Source of the DNA: an uncultured Bacteroidota bacterium
GTDB taxonomy: Bacteria; Bacteroidota; Bacteroidia; Flavobacteriales; Flavobacteriaceae
Reading direction: 5' to 3'
Length of the DNA stretch: 64,000 nucleotides
Assembly (NCBI GenBank): GCA_902605445.1
Contig: CACLCL010000005.1
Coordinates: 1 to 64,000 of the forward strand
Shown here: positions 37,288 to 45,895 of the stretch, piece by piece
Numbering within the stretch: the stretch's first letter is position 1
Layout of the letters: every line of letters begins with the position of its first letter
Translations under genes and position numbers: made by a program
Notes under the pieces: model-generated
Database searches by the model: none
The model's input: only the letters and a program-made list of their open reading frames with translations
Told to the model about the DNA's origin: nothing

Positions 37288-38691
37288 TTACTTTACTTTT
37301 ATTATTTGTGCAGTTAATTCAGCTTCAGCACACAGTTTTCCATTTGCATATGCTAATCCCTGCATATGACAAATTCCTCTTCTGAAAGGTCCAATCAAAA
37401 AGCATCTAAATATTATTGTATCTCCAGGTAAAATTTTATTTCTAAATCTTACTTTATCCATTTTAGCAAAAAATGTAAGATAGTTTTGCGGATCATCTAG
37501 CTTAGACATTACCAATATTCCACCCATTTGAGCCATTGCTTCAATAATTAAAACACCTGGCATTACAGGAAAGTCAGGGAAATGACCTTTAAAAAAGTCT
37601 TCATCAATTGTTACATTTTTGACACCAACAACATGGTTTTCACTTAACTCATATATTTTATCAACAAATAAAAATGGAGGCCTGTGGGGTAAAATTTCCA
37701 TAATTTTTGTGCTATCCATCAAAGGCTTACTTGAAAAATTAATATCAGGAATATCATTCATTTTAGAGTTTTTAATAACGTCTTTCATCTTTTTTGAAAA
37801 TTGTGTGTTTACATAATGTCCAGGCTTATTAGCAATAACCTTTCCTCTTATTTTAGTTCCAATCAAAGCTAAATCTCCTATCACATCCAATAGTTTATGT
37901 CTAGCAGCTTCATTAGGATAATGAAGATTTAAATTGTCAAGAATACCATTTGATTTAACCTTGATTTTATCTTTATTAAAAGCTTTTCTTAATTTTTCCA
38001 TTGTTGGTTTTGATAATGGTTTATCAACATAAACAATTGCGTTGTTTAAATCACCACCTTTTATAAGTCCTTTGTTGAGTAGCATTTCAATTTCATGAAG
38101 AAAACTAAAAGTTCTGCATTTTGAAATATCGTTTTTGAAGTCACTTATAGATTCAATTGAAGCATTTTGTGTCCCAAGAATCTTTGTTCCAAAGTCCACC
38201 ATAGTGGTTAACTTATAATTTTCTGAAGGAATAACTGTAATATCGCTTCCACTCTTTTCATCTTTGAAAGAAATGACTTTGTTTACAACATATTCCTTTC
38301 TCTTCTTATTTAATTTTTTTATACCTGCTTTTTCCAATGCCTCAACAAAATACTTAGAAGAACCATCCATGATTGGAGGTTCAGAAGCATTTAACTTAAT
38401 TAAAACATTATCAATTTCTAAACCTACCAGTGATGCTAAAACATGTTCACAAGTTTGGATAATGACATTATCATTTTTAAGGCAAGTTCCTCTGTCGGTA
38501 CTTGAAACATAACCTATATCAGCCTTAATTGTTGGTTGACCATCTAAATCTGTTCTTTTAAAAATGTAACCAGTATTTGCTTCAGAAGGACTAAATGTTA
38601 AATCTACTTCTTTACCAGTGTGTAAACCAACTCCCTTTAAAGAAACCTCTTTAGAAATTGTTGTCTGATTATGCTTAGTTTCAATTATCAT
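37288..38691 (-). CDS. lpxC-fabZ: Bifunctional LpxC deacetylase / FabZ dehydratase
   Basis: This 467-residue fusion combines LpxC (about 1-310), the zinc deacetylase of lipid A synthesis, with FabZ (about 325-467), the 3-hydroxyacyl-ACP dehydratase. The LpxC part shows SLKGVGLHTGKEVDL, IQTCEHVLASLVGLEIDN, the zinc region AARHKLLDVIGDLALIG and IRGKVIANKPGH. The FabZ part shows LPHRPPFLFVDKI and the catalytic HFPDFPVMPGVLIIEAMAQ. Fusion of the two is a hallmark of Bacteroidota and joins enzymes that compete for the same acyl pool. It overlaps lpxD by 4 nt. Confidence 0.97.
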   Translation of the reverse strand: MIIETKHNQTTISKEVSLKGVGLHTGKEVDLTFSPSEANTGYIFKRTDLDGQPTIKADIGYVSSTDRGTCLKNDNVIIQTCEHVLASLVGLEIDNVLIKLNASEPPIMDGSSKYFVEALEKAGIKKLNKKRKEYVVNKVISFKDEKSGSDITVIPSENYKLTTMVDFGTKILGTQNASIESISDFKNDISKCRTFSFLHEIEMLLNKGLIKGGDLNNAIVYVDKPLSKPTMEKLRKAFNKDKIKVKSNGILDNLNLHYPNEAARHKLLDVIGDLALIGTKIRGKVIANKPGHYVNTQFSKKMKDVIKNSKMNDIPDINFSSKPLMDSTKIMEILPHRPPFLFVDKIYELSENHVVGVKNVTIDEDFFKGHFPDFPVMPGVLIIEAMAQMGGILVMSKLDDPQNYLTFFAKMDKVRFRNKILPGDTIIFRCFLIGPFRRGICHMQGLAYANGKLCAEAELTAQIIKVK

Positions 38692-39701
38692 TTACCTTTT
38701 TTAAAATTAAGATCTTTAATCACCTTTTCAAAGTTTTTAAATAAAACATATGATCGATTAAAATTTCTTTCGTCAATTGCTGGTGTACCTTTTATTATTG
38801 AATCGTCCGGGATATTACTAAAAACACCTGCTTGACCATTAATTCTAACATTATCACCAACCTTTAAGTGACCAACGAAACCAACCTGACCTCCAATTTG
38901 ACAATTTTTACCTATAACAGTAGATCCTGCGATTCCGGCCTGACCAGCTATTACGGTGTTTTTTCCAATTTTTACATTATGTGCAACCTGAACTAAGTTG
39001 TCAATTTTAACACCTTCATCAATAAATGTGGAACCTAAAGTTGCTCTATCGATAGAACAGTTTGAACCAATTTCTACATTGCTTTTGATATGAACATTAC
39101 CAATTTGTGGAGTTTTTATGTAAATACCATTACCGTCAGGAGCATATCCGAATCCATCAGATCCTATTACAGAATTAGAATGTATTATACATTCGTTTTC
39201 TATTATAGAGTCTTCATAAATTCTAACTCCTGAATGAATAACACAGTTATCTCCTATTGTTACATTAGATTTAATCGAAACATTATCCATTATAAATACA
39301 TTATTACCTATTTTACATCTTGAATCAATTGTTGTAAACTTTCCAATAGAAACATCCTTTCCAACTACAGTTGATTTGTCAACTGATGATAATTTATGAA
39401 TTCCTGTAAATTCTAATTTTTTTTTAGAAATGAGATTTAATAATTTGTTAAAAGATGAGTATGCATTTTCAACTACTAAAAGATTGGGGGTGTCTTTTGC
39501 TTTGTAATCTATACCCCTATCTACAATTACAACTGAAGCTTTAGTCTTGTAAAGCCAATGGATATATTTAGGATTAGATAAAAAAGTGATATCCCCCTCA
39601 ATCGCATCTTCAATTTTTGACAAATTGTATAGAGTAACTTTTTCATTACCTATAATTTCACCATCTAATATTTTAGCTAGTTTATTAATGGATATTTTCA
39701 T
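38688..39701 (-). CDS. lpxD: UDP-3-O-acylglucosamine N-acyltransferase
   Basis: LpxD adds the second acyl chain to UDP-3-O-acyl-glucosamine. It is about 337 residues with an N-terminal uridine-binding domain (DGEIIGNEKVTLYNLSKIEDAIEGDITFLSNPKY), hexapeptide repeats and the catalytic region VQVAHNVKIGKNTVIAGQAGIAGS. The ORF track begins at a TTG three codons upstream; I prefer the ATG at 39701 (MKISINKL). A TAATTTTG -7 box ends 6 nt before that ATG, so the message may be leaderless. It heads the seven-gene minus-strand run ending at the terminator. Confidence 0.95.
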   Translation of the reverse strand: MKISINKLAKILDGEIIGNEKVTLYNLSKIEDAIEGDITFLSNPKYIHWLYKTKASVVIVDRGIDYKAKDTPNLLVVENAYSSFNKLLNLISKKKLEFTGIHKLSSVDKSTVVGKDVSIGKFTTIDSRCKIGNNVFIMDNVSIKSNVTIGDNCVIHSGVRIYEDSIIENECIIHSNSVIGSDGFGYAPDGNGIYIKTPQIGNVHIKSNVEIGSNCSIDRATLGSTFIDEGVKIDNLVQVAHNVKIGKNTVIAGQAGIAGSTVIGKNCQIGGQVGFVGHLKVGDNVRINGQAGVFSNIPDDSIIKGTPAIDERNFNRSYVLFKNFEKVIKDLNFKKGK

Positions 39702-39707
39702 AGACGG

Positions 39708-39715
39708 CAAAATTA
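39708..39715 (-). promoter_or_regulatory. Bacteroidota -7 box before lpxD
   Basis: TAATTTTG matches the Bacteroidota -7 consensus TAnnTTTG. It ends 6 nt before the preferred ATG of lpxD and overlaps the TTG start in the ORF track, which argues for the ATG. A clear -33 TTG element is not seen at the usual spacing. Confidence 0.5.
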
Positions 39716-39806
39716 GGAAATTTATACAAATAGAGTGTTTAAAGGTTTGTTAATTTATATGTGAACATAATTTTTATATTTTTACTCTTTAAATTTTTTG
39801 AAAATT

Positions 39807-41354
39807 GTGAATCACACTAGTATTTTATGGGTTGATGATGAAATAGATTTATTAAAGTCTCATATTATTTTTTTAAATGAAAAAGGGTATTCTGTTGACA
39901 CCTGTACAAATGGAGTTGATGCACTTGAAAAAGTATCGAAAAAAAGATATGAAGTTATTTTATTGGATGAAAATATGCCTGGACTAAATGGTATTGGAAC
40001 TTTAAAGCAAATAAAAAAAACTGACAGAAACCTTAAGGTTATCATGATTACAAAGAATGAGGAAGAGAATATAATGGAGGAAGCTATCGGAAAAGAAATT
40101 TCTGATTATCTAATAAAGCCTGTTAATCCAAATCAAATATTATTAAGCTTAAAGAAAACATTGAAAGATAAAGAGCTAATTAAAGATTCTAATATCTCTG
40201 AATATCAAAAAGAATTTAGAAATCTTTCAATGAAAATGATGAGTCTAGACAAGTTTGACGAATGGGTTGATTTTTATAAGGAATTAATAAGTTGGGAGTT
40301 AAAGCTTTCTGATATTGATGAAAATACAATGTCCGAAATATTAAACAATCAAAAATCTGAAGCAAATAAATTATTTTCAAAATTTATTGAAAAAAATTAT
40401 CAGCAATGGCTAAAGAGCAATTCTGGACCAACTTTATCACACAATCTTATTAAAAATCACCTGATTTCAGAAATTAATGGATCACCAGTATTATTTTTAG
40501 TTATTGATAATTTGAGATATGATCAGTGGAAAGTCATTGAATCCTCTGTCCTAGATTATTACAATCCTGTTAAAGAGTTGTCATATTTTAGTATTATTCC
40601 TACAACTACACAGTATTCAAGGAATTCCCTTTTTGCAGGAATGATGCCAAAAGAAATTAAAGACAGATTTCCTAAATTTTGGATGGATGATAATGAAAAA
40701 GGGGGTAAAAACCTTCACGAAGAAGATTTTCTTAAACAAAATTTAAAATCACTAAATCTTGGTAACATCAAAACTGAATATTTGAAAATTACTAATTTAA
40801 AAAGTGGTCAGAAAATTTCAGAGAATTTAAAACAAATGCTTAATAATGATCTTGTCACCATTGTATATAACTTTGTAGACATGTTGTCTCATTCAAAAAC
40901 TGAAATGGAAATCATTAAAGAATTAGCTTCTAATGACAAAGCATACAGATCTTTAACAAAGAGTTGGTTCATTAACTCACCTCTATTTGAACTGGTTAAA
41001 AATGCAAGTTTACTAGGATTCAAACTGATTGTTACCACTGATCACGGAACAATTAATGTTAAGAACCCATCAAAAATAATTGGTGATAGAAATTCAAGTC
41101 AAAATCTTAGATATAAAACAGGTCGAAGCTTAACATCAGATAAAAAAAATAATATCATATATTCAGACCCACACGATATAATGCTTCCAAAAGTTTCGAT
41201 AAACTCCTCTTTTGTATTTGCTAAAGAAGATTACTATTTAGTTTATCCAAATAACTATAACCATTACAGTAACTATTTCAAAAATACATATCAGCATGGT
41301 GGAATTTCAATGGAAGAAATGATAATTCCTTTTGTAGTTCTAAACCCTAAATAA
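39807..41354 (+). CDS. porX: T9SS response regulator PorX with PglZ domain
   Basis: PorX regulates the type IX secretion system and hydrolyses oligonucleotides through a PglZ-type phosphatase domain. The receiver domain has acidic residues in WVDDEIDLLK, the phospho-acceptor aspartate in LLDENMPG (residue 54 from this start) and the lysine in LIKPVNP. The effector domain has FLVIDNLRYDQW, the nucleophile threonine region IPTTTQYSRNSLFAGM, TTDHGT and YQHGGISMEEMIIPF. The GTG start (MNHTSILWVDDE) gives a family-typical beginning; the ORF track instead uses a TTG three codons earlier. Together with the T9SS sorting domain on DUF1501 this shows a functional T9SS in the organism. Confidence 0.95.
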   Translation: MNHTSILWVDDEIDLLKSHIIFLNEKGYSVDTCTNGVDALEKVSKKRYEVILLDENMPGLNGIGTLKQIKKTDRNLKVIMITKNEEENIMEEAIGKEISDYLIKPVNPNQILLSLKKTLKDKELIKDSNISEYQKEFRNLSMKMMSLDKFDEWVDFYKELISWELKLSDIDENTMSEILNNQKSEANKLFSKFIEKNYQQWLKSNSGPTLSHNLIKNHLISEINGSPVLFLVIDNLRYDQWKVIESSVLDYYNPVKELSYFSIIPTTTQYSRNSLFAGMMPKEIKDRFPKFWMDDNEKGGKNLHEEDFLKQNLKSLNLGNIKTEYLKITNLKSGQKISENLKQMLNNDLVTIVYNFVDMLSHSKTEMEIIKELASNDKAYRSLTKSWFINSPLFELVKNASLLGFKLIVTTDHGTINVKNPSKIIGDRNSSQNLRYKTGRSLTSDKKNNIIYSDPHDIMLPKVSINSSFVFAKEDYYLVYPNNYNHYSNYFKNTYQHGGISMEEMIIPFVVLNPK

Positions 41355-41355
41355 A

Positions 41356-41781
41356 ATGAAAAATATTTTTACATACAAACTAAACGAAATTGACAAAGTT
41401 TCGGATATTATTATAAGTAATTTAGACAAAACTAATATTATACTATTTAATGGCGAAATTGGTTCAGGTAAAACTACAATTATAAAATCTATTTTAGAAA
41501 AAATGGGGGTTAATGAAAATATTACAAGTCCCACTTTTTCAATTGTAAATGAGTATATATTAAAACATGATAATATTTATCATTTTGACCTTTACAGAGT
41601 TAAATCTGTTGATGAATTAAATCAAATAGGTTTTGAGGACTATATTTGTTCAAATAATTTATGTTTTATTGAATGGCCAAAATTAGCTTTAAAATATTTT
41701 TTTTCATGTTATCTGTTAATCAATTTGAAATTAATAGATAAAAAAACTCGTGAGGTTGAATTAATAATAAAAAATCAATGA
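41356..41781 (+). CDS. tsaE: tRNA threonylcarbamoyladenosine synthesis ATPase
   Basis: TsaE is the ATPase of the complex that makes the t6A modification at position 37 of ANN-decoding tRNAs. The 141-residue protein has the Walker A motif NGEIGSGKTT (about 32-41), ITSPTFSIVNEY and HFDLYRVKSVDEL, which contains the usual switch residues, and FIEWPKL. It starts 1 nt after the porX stop and overlaps the next gene by 4 nt, so the three are likely one unit. Confidence 0.95.
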   Translation: MKNIFTYKLNEIDKVSDIIISNLDKTNIILFNGEIGSGKTTIIKSILEKMGVNENITSPTFSIVNEYILKHDNIYHFDLYRVKSVDELNQIGFEDYICSNNLCFIEWPKLALKYFFSCYLLINLKLIDKKTREVELIIKNQ

Positions 41782-42140
41782 ATTTCATTAAAAGACTGAC
41801 ATTTTTTTCTGCTGGTTTTATGATCGGAATGTTATTTTTAATGTTCTTTTTGAGTGGAAAAAAAACAAGCTGTAATTACATGCCAAATTCAAGGGTTAAA
41901 AACGATATTTTAAAGAAAAATATTTCATTTTCAAATTTAAAAAATAAGAGCGACTCATTAGTAATTCTAAATTCTATCAGTAATGGAGATATTATTTTTT
42001 CAAAAAGTAATACTACAAAGCAAAAGTGTAAGGAATACTATTTTGAAAATAACAGCAAAATCAATGAAATCTGGTTAAGAATTAACAATTGCAAAGATAA
42101 AGCAATTATATCCGATTACTCAATCAAAAAAATTAATTAA
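41778..42140 (+). CDS. Conserved small membrane-anchored protein, unknown function
   Basis: The protein has 120 residues with one hydrophobic segment (FFSAGFMIGMLFLMFFLSG, about residues 8-27), followed by a polar domain starting KKTSCNYMPNSRVKND with a conserved cysteine. Similar proteins are found beside proline dehydrogenase and tsaE or porX in flavobacteria, and some may carry the DUF4258 label; I am not certain. No catalytic motif was recognised. It overlaps tsaE by 4 nt and its stop overlaps the convergent proline dehydrogenase gene by 8 nt. Confidence 0.7.
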   Translation: MNFIKRLTFFSAGFMIGMLFLMFFLSGKKTSCNYMPNSRVKNDILKKNISFSNLKNKSDSLVILNSISNGDIIFSKSNTTKQKCKEYYFENNSKINEIWLRINNCKDKAIISDYSIKKIN

Positions 42141-43293
42141 TATTTCTTCTTATCATTTCACTTTTGATTAGCTGAAGCTCACGGTTTGTTTGGGAAGAAA
42201 TTGACGAATTTTCATTCAGTCTTCTAATTAAATATGGCATAACTTCGTTAATTGGACCGTAAGGAAGATACTTCGCTACATTATATCCATGTTTTGAAAG
42301 ATTAAAGCTAATATTATCGCTCATGCCATACAATTGACTAAACCAGACTCTTTTGTCATCTTTTTTAAGTTTCAATTCATCCATAAGTTTACAGGCTAGA
42401 ATATTACTTTTTTCATTATGTGAACCCATAAACAAATTATAATCATTAATATTTTTTAATATGTGTTTTAAACAATCATTAAAGCTCCTATCTGTCAGAT
42501 TTTTTGATTTACAAATTGGTGATTTATAACCATATTTATTAGCTCTATTATTCTCCTTTTCCATGTATGCACCTCTTACCAATTTAATGCCTATTTTTAT
42601 CTTTCCCTTATACTTTTTGTGTAGATTAATTAAATAATCATACCTATCATGTCTGTATGCCTGTACAGTGTTAAAAACCAAAGCCTCTTTTTTATTAAAA
42701 ATTAACATTTGATTTATCACAAGTTTATCTATAGCAGATTGAATCCAGCTTTCTTCAGCATCAATTAAAACTTTCATTTGCTTTTCTTTTGCTTGAGTAC
42801 ATATTTTATTAAATCTGGATTCTACTGCATCTAATTGACGTTCTTCTAATTCAGAAAGTTTAACATTTGAACCGATTTTTCTATACAATTCTAAACTTCC
42901 AACAGAACTCGGTTTAAAAACTATAAATTTAGATGATTTACTTCTGTCAATATCATCTAAAATATTAAGACATTTTTGCATTGATTTTTCGAAATCGTTT
43001 TCATTTTTACATGCCTCTACAGAATAGTCAAGAGTAGAGTAAACTCCATTTTTAATTAGAGATTTGATAACTGGAGTACATTCAGCTATATCTCTTCCTC
43101 CACAAAATTGAGGATATACACTTTTAAGTATTATAAAATCAACTGGGAATTTTAGAGTTAATAAAAGATTTAAAAACTTTCTACCTAATATTGACAAATA
43201 CCCCATAGAAAGTAATTTAAAAAGCCAATATGCCCTTTTTAATTCAAAATTTGATTTATGTTTAAATGCTACCTCTGTGTTGTTAAATTCCAT
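42133..43293 (-). CDS. Proline dehydrogenase
   Basis: This monofunctional proline dehydrogenase oxidises proline to pyrroline-5-carboxylate with FAD and passes electrons to quinone. The 386-residue protein has the TIM-barrel motifs VFKPSSVGS, IDAEESWIQSAID, NTVQAYRHDRYDYL, GIKLVRGAYMEKE, GSHNEKSN, and the C-terminal helix LPYGPINEVMPYLIRRLNEN with the arginine pair that binds the substrate carboxylate. P5C dehydrogenase is not nearby. The gene is divergent from aroB with a 77-nt spacer. Confidence 0.94.
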   Translation of the reverse strand: MEFNNTEVAFKHKSNFELKRAYWLFKLLSMGYLSILGRKFLNLLLTLKFPVDFIILKSVYPQFCGGRDIAECTPVIKSLIKNGVYSTLDYSVEACKNENDFEKSMQKCLNILDDIDRSKSSKFIVFKPSSVGSLELYRKIGSNVKLSELEERQLDAVESRFNKICTQAKEKQMKVLIDAEESWIQSAIDKLVINQMLIFNKKEALVFNTVQAYRHDRYDYLINLHKKYKGKIKIGIKLVRGAYMEKENNRANKYGYKSPICKSKNLTDRSFNDCLKHILKNINDYNLFMGSHNEKSNILACKLMDELKLKKDDKRVWFSQLYGMSDNISFNLSKHGYNVAKYLPYGPINEVMPYLIRRLNENSSISSQTNRELQLIKSEMIRRNIN

Positions 43294-43326
43294 TAAACTA
43301 GCTTAAAAATCAAAATATAAAAATAA

Positions 43327-43334
43327 TATATTTG
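43327..43334 (+). promoter_or_regulatory. Bacteroidota -7 box before aroB
   Basis: TATATTTG matches TAnnTTTG exactly and lies 36 nt before the aroB ATG, which gives a leader of about 30 nt. No good -33 match was seen. Confidence 0.45.
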
Positions 43335-43370
43335 TTAAATCTTGTTTATTAATTTATTATTAACACTTTT

Positions 43371-44444
43371 ATGTTGAAAGCAATAGAAAATAATAATTAT
43401 TCGATTTATTTTAAATCTGAGGGTTATAAGAAGTTGGCACATTATATTCAGGGAAAAAAGATTAATAAAATACTGATTTTAACAGATGATAACACTAAAA
43501 ATTTCTGTTTAGAACAATTTAGAAATGATTTATTATCATACTGCAAAGAGAATATATTTATACATGATTTTTCGATAAAATCAGGTGAAGCTTCAAAAAA
43601 TTTTTCTGAGTCAACTAAAATTATAAAATATATGTTGCAATGTGGATTTAAGAGAAATGGATTAGTTATTAATTTAGGAGGTGGAATGATTTCTGATATT
43701 GGGGGATTTGTAGCTTCTATTTACATGAGAGGTTTGAAATTTATTAATATCCCTACTACCCTTCTTGCGATGGTAGATGCTAGTATTGGTGGTAAAAATG
43801 GCATAGATTTTAACAGTATAAAAAATTTGATAGGTACATTTAATTTTGCTGATTTTACAATCGTAGACTCAAGGTTTTTAAAGACTCTTTCAAAAAAACA
43901 ACTTATTTCTGGTTTTGCCGAAATTATTAAGCACAGTCTTATCAGTTCAAATAATGAATGGAAAATAATTCAAGAAATCGATGATATAAATGCTATTTCA
44001 GATGAAATCATTTACAATTCAGTAATTATTAAAAATCATATTATTAATAAAGACCCTTATGAAAAAAATATAAGAAAATATTTAAATTATGGGCATACAT
44101 TAGGTCACGCAATTGAATCATACTTTTTAAATAAAAAAGAAGAAATTTTACATGGTGAAGCCATTTCTGTTGGTTTGATATTAGAAACCTACATTTCACA
44201 TGTTGTTTTAAAATTAGATATAAATTATGCTTTAGAAGTGAAAAAATTGATATTTAAATTCTTCAAAAAAATTGAGTTTACAGACAATAATATTAACAAA
44301 ATTGTTAATCTTCTTAAACATGATAAAAAAAATAAATCTGAAACTCCTCTTTTTGTACTTATTGAGGATATAGGAAAGCCTGTAATTAATCAGAAAGTAA
44401 GTAATAAGAATATCTTAGATGCTTTCAAATTTTACGCTGTCTAA
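43371..44444 (+). CDS. aroB: 3-dehydroquinate synthase
   Basis: AroB converts DAHP to 3-dehydroquinate in the shikimate pathway. The 357-residue protein has the NAD-binding NLGGGMISDIGGFVASIYMRGLKFINIPTTLLAMVDASIGGKNGID segment and the metal-binding FAEIIKHSLI, NYGHTLGHAIES and LHGEAISVGL motifs. Its stop codon overlaps the stop of the convergent Lrp-type gene within CTAA (4 nt). Chorismate synthase is encoded 25 kb away, so the shikimate genes are dispersed. Confidence 0.96.
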   Translation: MLKAIENNNYSIYFKSEGYKKLAHYIQGKKINKILILTDDNTKNFCLEQFRNDLLSYCKENIFIHDFSIKSGEASKNFSESTKIIKYMLQCGFKRNGLVINLGGGMISDIGGFVASIYMRGLKFINIPTTLLAMVDASIGGKNGIDFNSIKNLIGTFNFADFTIVDSRFLKTLSKKQLISGFAEIIKHSLISSNNEWKIIQEIDDINAISDEIIYNSVIIKNHIINKDPYEKNIRKYLNYGHTLGHAIESYFLNKKEEILHGEAISVGLILETYISHVVLKLDINYALEVKKLIFKFFKKIEFTDNNINKIVNLLKHDKKNKSETPLFVLIEDIGKPVINQKVSNKNILDAFKFYAV

Positions 44445-44923
44445 TTCATATCTTTAAATATAGAATGCATTAATCTTTTTTTATCATTAATGCTCTCCTC
44501 CAACGAAATCATTGATTCGGTTCTATATACACCATCTATCTCATCAAGCTTGAAAATTATGTTTTTAGCGCTTGTGGTGCCTTTTGCTCTTATCTTACAA
44601 AAAATATTAAATTTTCCAGAGGTGATATGCGCAACAGTTACATTAGGAATTTCATTAATTCTTTCTACGATAAATTTGATTTTTGATGTATCATTAATAT
44701 ACAACCCTACATATGCTATGAAAGTATAACCAAGCTTATCATAGTCTAAAATTAGGGAGGAACCTTTAATTAAACCGTACTCCTCCATTTTTTTAACACG
44801 AACGTGCACAGTACCAGCAGAGATAAGTAGTTTTTTTGCAATATCAGTAAATGGAGTTCTGGTATTTTCAATAAGCAAATCAAGAATCTGGTGATCTAAG
44901 TCGTCTAATTTCATTTTTGACAT
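44441..44923 (-). CDS. Lrp/AsnC family transcriptional regulator
   Basis: This 160-residue protein has an N-terminal winged HTH (LDDLDHQILDLLIENTRTPFTDIAKKLLISAGTVHVRVKKMEEYGLIKG) and a C-terminal RAM domain (YVGLYINDTSKIKFIVERINEIPNVTVAHITSGKFNIFCKIRAKG). Lrp-type regulators sense amino acids; the effector and targets here are not known. Proline dehydrogenase lies two genes away and could be a target, but no binding site was identified. A TATATTTG box lies 39 nt before its ATG. Confidence 0.94.
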   Translation of the reverse strand: MSKMKLDDLDHQILDLLIENTRTPFTDIAKKLLISAGTVHVRVKKMEEYGLIKGSSLILDYDKLGYTFIAYVGLYINDTSKIKFIVERINEIPNVTVAHITSGKFNIFCKIRAKGTTSAKNIIFKLDEIDGVYRTESMISLEESINDKKRLMHSIFKDMN

Positions 44924-44962
44924 AACAAAAGAGGTTTATTTAATTATTCTATAAATTTTTTA

Positions 44963-44970
44963 CAAATATA
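44963..44970 (-). promoter_or_regulatory. Bacteroidota -7 box before the Lrp-type gene
   Basis: On the minus strand the bases read TATATTTG, an exact TAnnTTTG match, 39 nt from the ATG. The spacer upstream is almost pure A and T, so a -33 element cannot be called. Confidence 0.45.
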
Positions 44971-45198
44971 ATACCATCTTTAAATAATTATTAAAAAAAC
45001 ATATAAAATTATACATTATACACATAAAAACAAACGAAAAATTATCATTTATAGATTATTCGGTTAAATTTTTAACTTTTTTTATTTTTTTTATAATTAT
45101 ATTAGTATAATGTACTGAAAATGAGCATTTTATATATATAATATTAAAGTAAAAATTTATATATATATATTATTTTTTTAGTAATATTTTAGAAGGAT
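44971..45198. other. Very AT-rich intergenic spacer with TA repeats
   Basis: This is the longest non-coding space of the window (293 nt counted between the Lrp-type and HTH starts). It contains poly-T tracts near 45070-45090 and two alternating TA runs, TATATATATAATATT near 45131 and TTATATATATATATTATT near 45156. No open reading frame, stem-loop terminator or known RNA was recognised. It is likely a bent, easily melted promoter region for the two divergent regulator genes. Confidence 0.6.
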
Positions 45199-45200
45199 TT

Positions 45201-45216
45201 GTTTACATTTGTAAAC
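45201..45216. promoter_or_regulatory. Palindromic operator-like site overlapping a -7 box
   Basis: GTTTACA-TT-TGTAAAC is a perfect inverted repeat (7-bp arms, 2-nt spacer) ending one base before the ATG of the HTH gene. The consensus -7 box TACATTTG (45204-45211) lies inside it and would place the transcription start at or near the ATG. The arrangement fits autorepression by a dimeric HTH protein, which is an inference. Confidence 0.55.
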
Positions 45217-45510
45217 ATGAGTGTAATAAAGAGAATTGAATCTTTTATAAAAAGTAAGAAACTAAGCAAATCTAAGTTTGCAAATGAAATTGGAGTACAA
45301 AGATCTTCTCTAGCCCACTTTTTTAGCGGAAGGAATAAACCTAGCGTGGATTTCTATTTAAAAATCAAAGACAAATACCCTGATGTTGATTTAAATTGGT
45401 TAATTTCAGGAAAAGAAATGAAAAAAAGTCAAAACAAAGAGTTTGATAATTCAAATGAAATTGAATCTGTATTAATACTTTACAAAAATGGCACATATAA
45501 AAAGGCTTAG
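45217..45510 (+). CDS. XRE-like helix-turn-helix regulator
   Basis: From the ATG at 45217 the protein has 97 residues. It starts MSVIKRIESFIKSKKLSKSKFANEIGVQRSSLAHFFSGRNKPSVDFYLKI in an XRE/Cro-type helix-turn-helix, followed by DLNWLISGKE and a C-terminal strand-like tail IESVLILYKNGTYKK. The TTG six codons upstream in the ORF track is less likely because the palindromic site and -7 box lie there. This regulator family is common in flavobacteria; targets are unknown. Its end overlaps the start of the lipoprotein gene by 23 nt. Confidence 0.85.
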   Translation: MSVIKRIESFIKSKKLSKSKFANEIGVQRSSLAHFFSGRNKPSVDFYLKIKDKYPDVDLNWLISGKEMKKSQNKEFDNSNEIESVLILYKNGTYKKA

Positions 45511-45880
45511 CTTTATTTTTCTAATAATTATAATAATTAGTTCTTGCAATCAAACTACTGAAAGAAATTGTACTAAATTTTACACCGGAAAATATTTTTC
45601 AGAAACAAATATTGATGGTGTGCAATATAAATCTACCTTCAAAAGAGATTCCTCTGGATTACAGATTGAAGAATTTAATGGAAAAACTGACTCTAGTAAG
45701 GTGAGATGGATAAATAATTGTGAAATGGTTTTATCTACTATAAATCCTAAAAATAACATTGATAAGAAAAATATACTAATTAAGATATTAGAGACAACTG
45801 ATACATCATATACTTATGAATATTCTTATTTAGGAGAAGCTAAAAAAGTAAAAGCATCTGCTTTTAAAATTGGAAATTAG
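45488..45880 (+). CDS. Small lipoprotein beside parC
   Basis: The 130-residue protein has a lipoprotein signal (FIFLIIIIISSCNQ; lipid cysteine at residue 20) and a compact domain with RNCTKFYTGKYF, DSSKVRWINNCEMVLSTINPKN and SYTYEYSYLGEAKKVKASAFK. Homologues lie beside parC in flavobacteria and are sometimes mislabelled DNA topoisomerase IV, which is not supported because the protein is exported and has no topoisomerase motif. It converges on parC with a 15-nt gap and overlaps the HTH gene by 23 nt, so translation may be coupled. Confidence 0.82.
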   Translation: MAHIKRLSFIFLIIIIISSCNQTTERNCTKFYTGKYFSETNIDGVQYKSTFKRDSSGLQIEEFNGKTDSSKVRWINNCEMVLSTINPKNNIDKKNILIKILETTDTSYTYEYSYLGEAKKVKASAFKIGN

Positions 45881-45895
45881 AATAACAAATCAATA

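Noticed and set aside
39798-39806. TTG start for porX
   Set aside because: The GTG three codons later gives a protein beginning MNHTSILWVDDE, typical for the family; the choice remains tentative.
44971-45198. Replication origin or CRISPR leader in the TA-rich spacer
   Set aside because: No DnaA-box cluster, direct repeat array or adjacent dnaA/dnaN or cas genes were seen.
45488-45880. DNA topoisomerase IV label for the small protein beside parC
   Set aside because: The protein has a lipobox and no topoisomerase motif; the label in related genomes probably comes from the neighbour.
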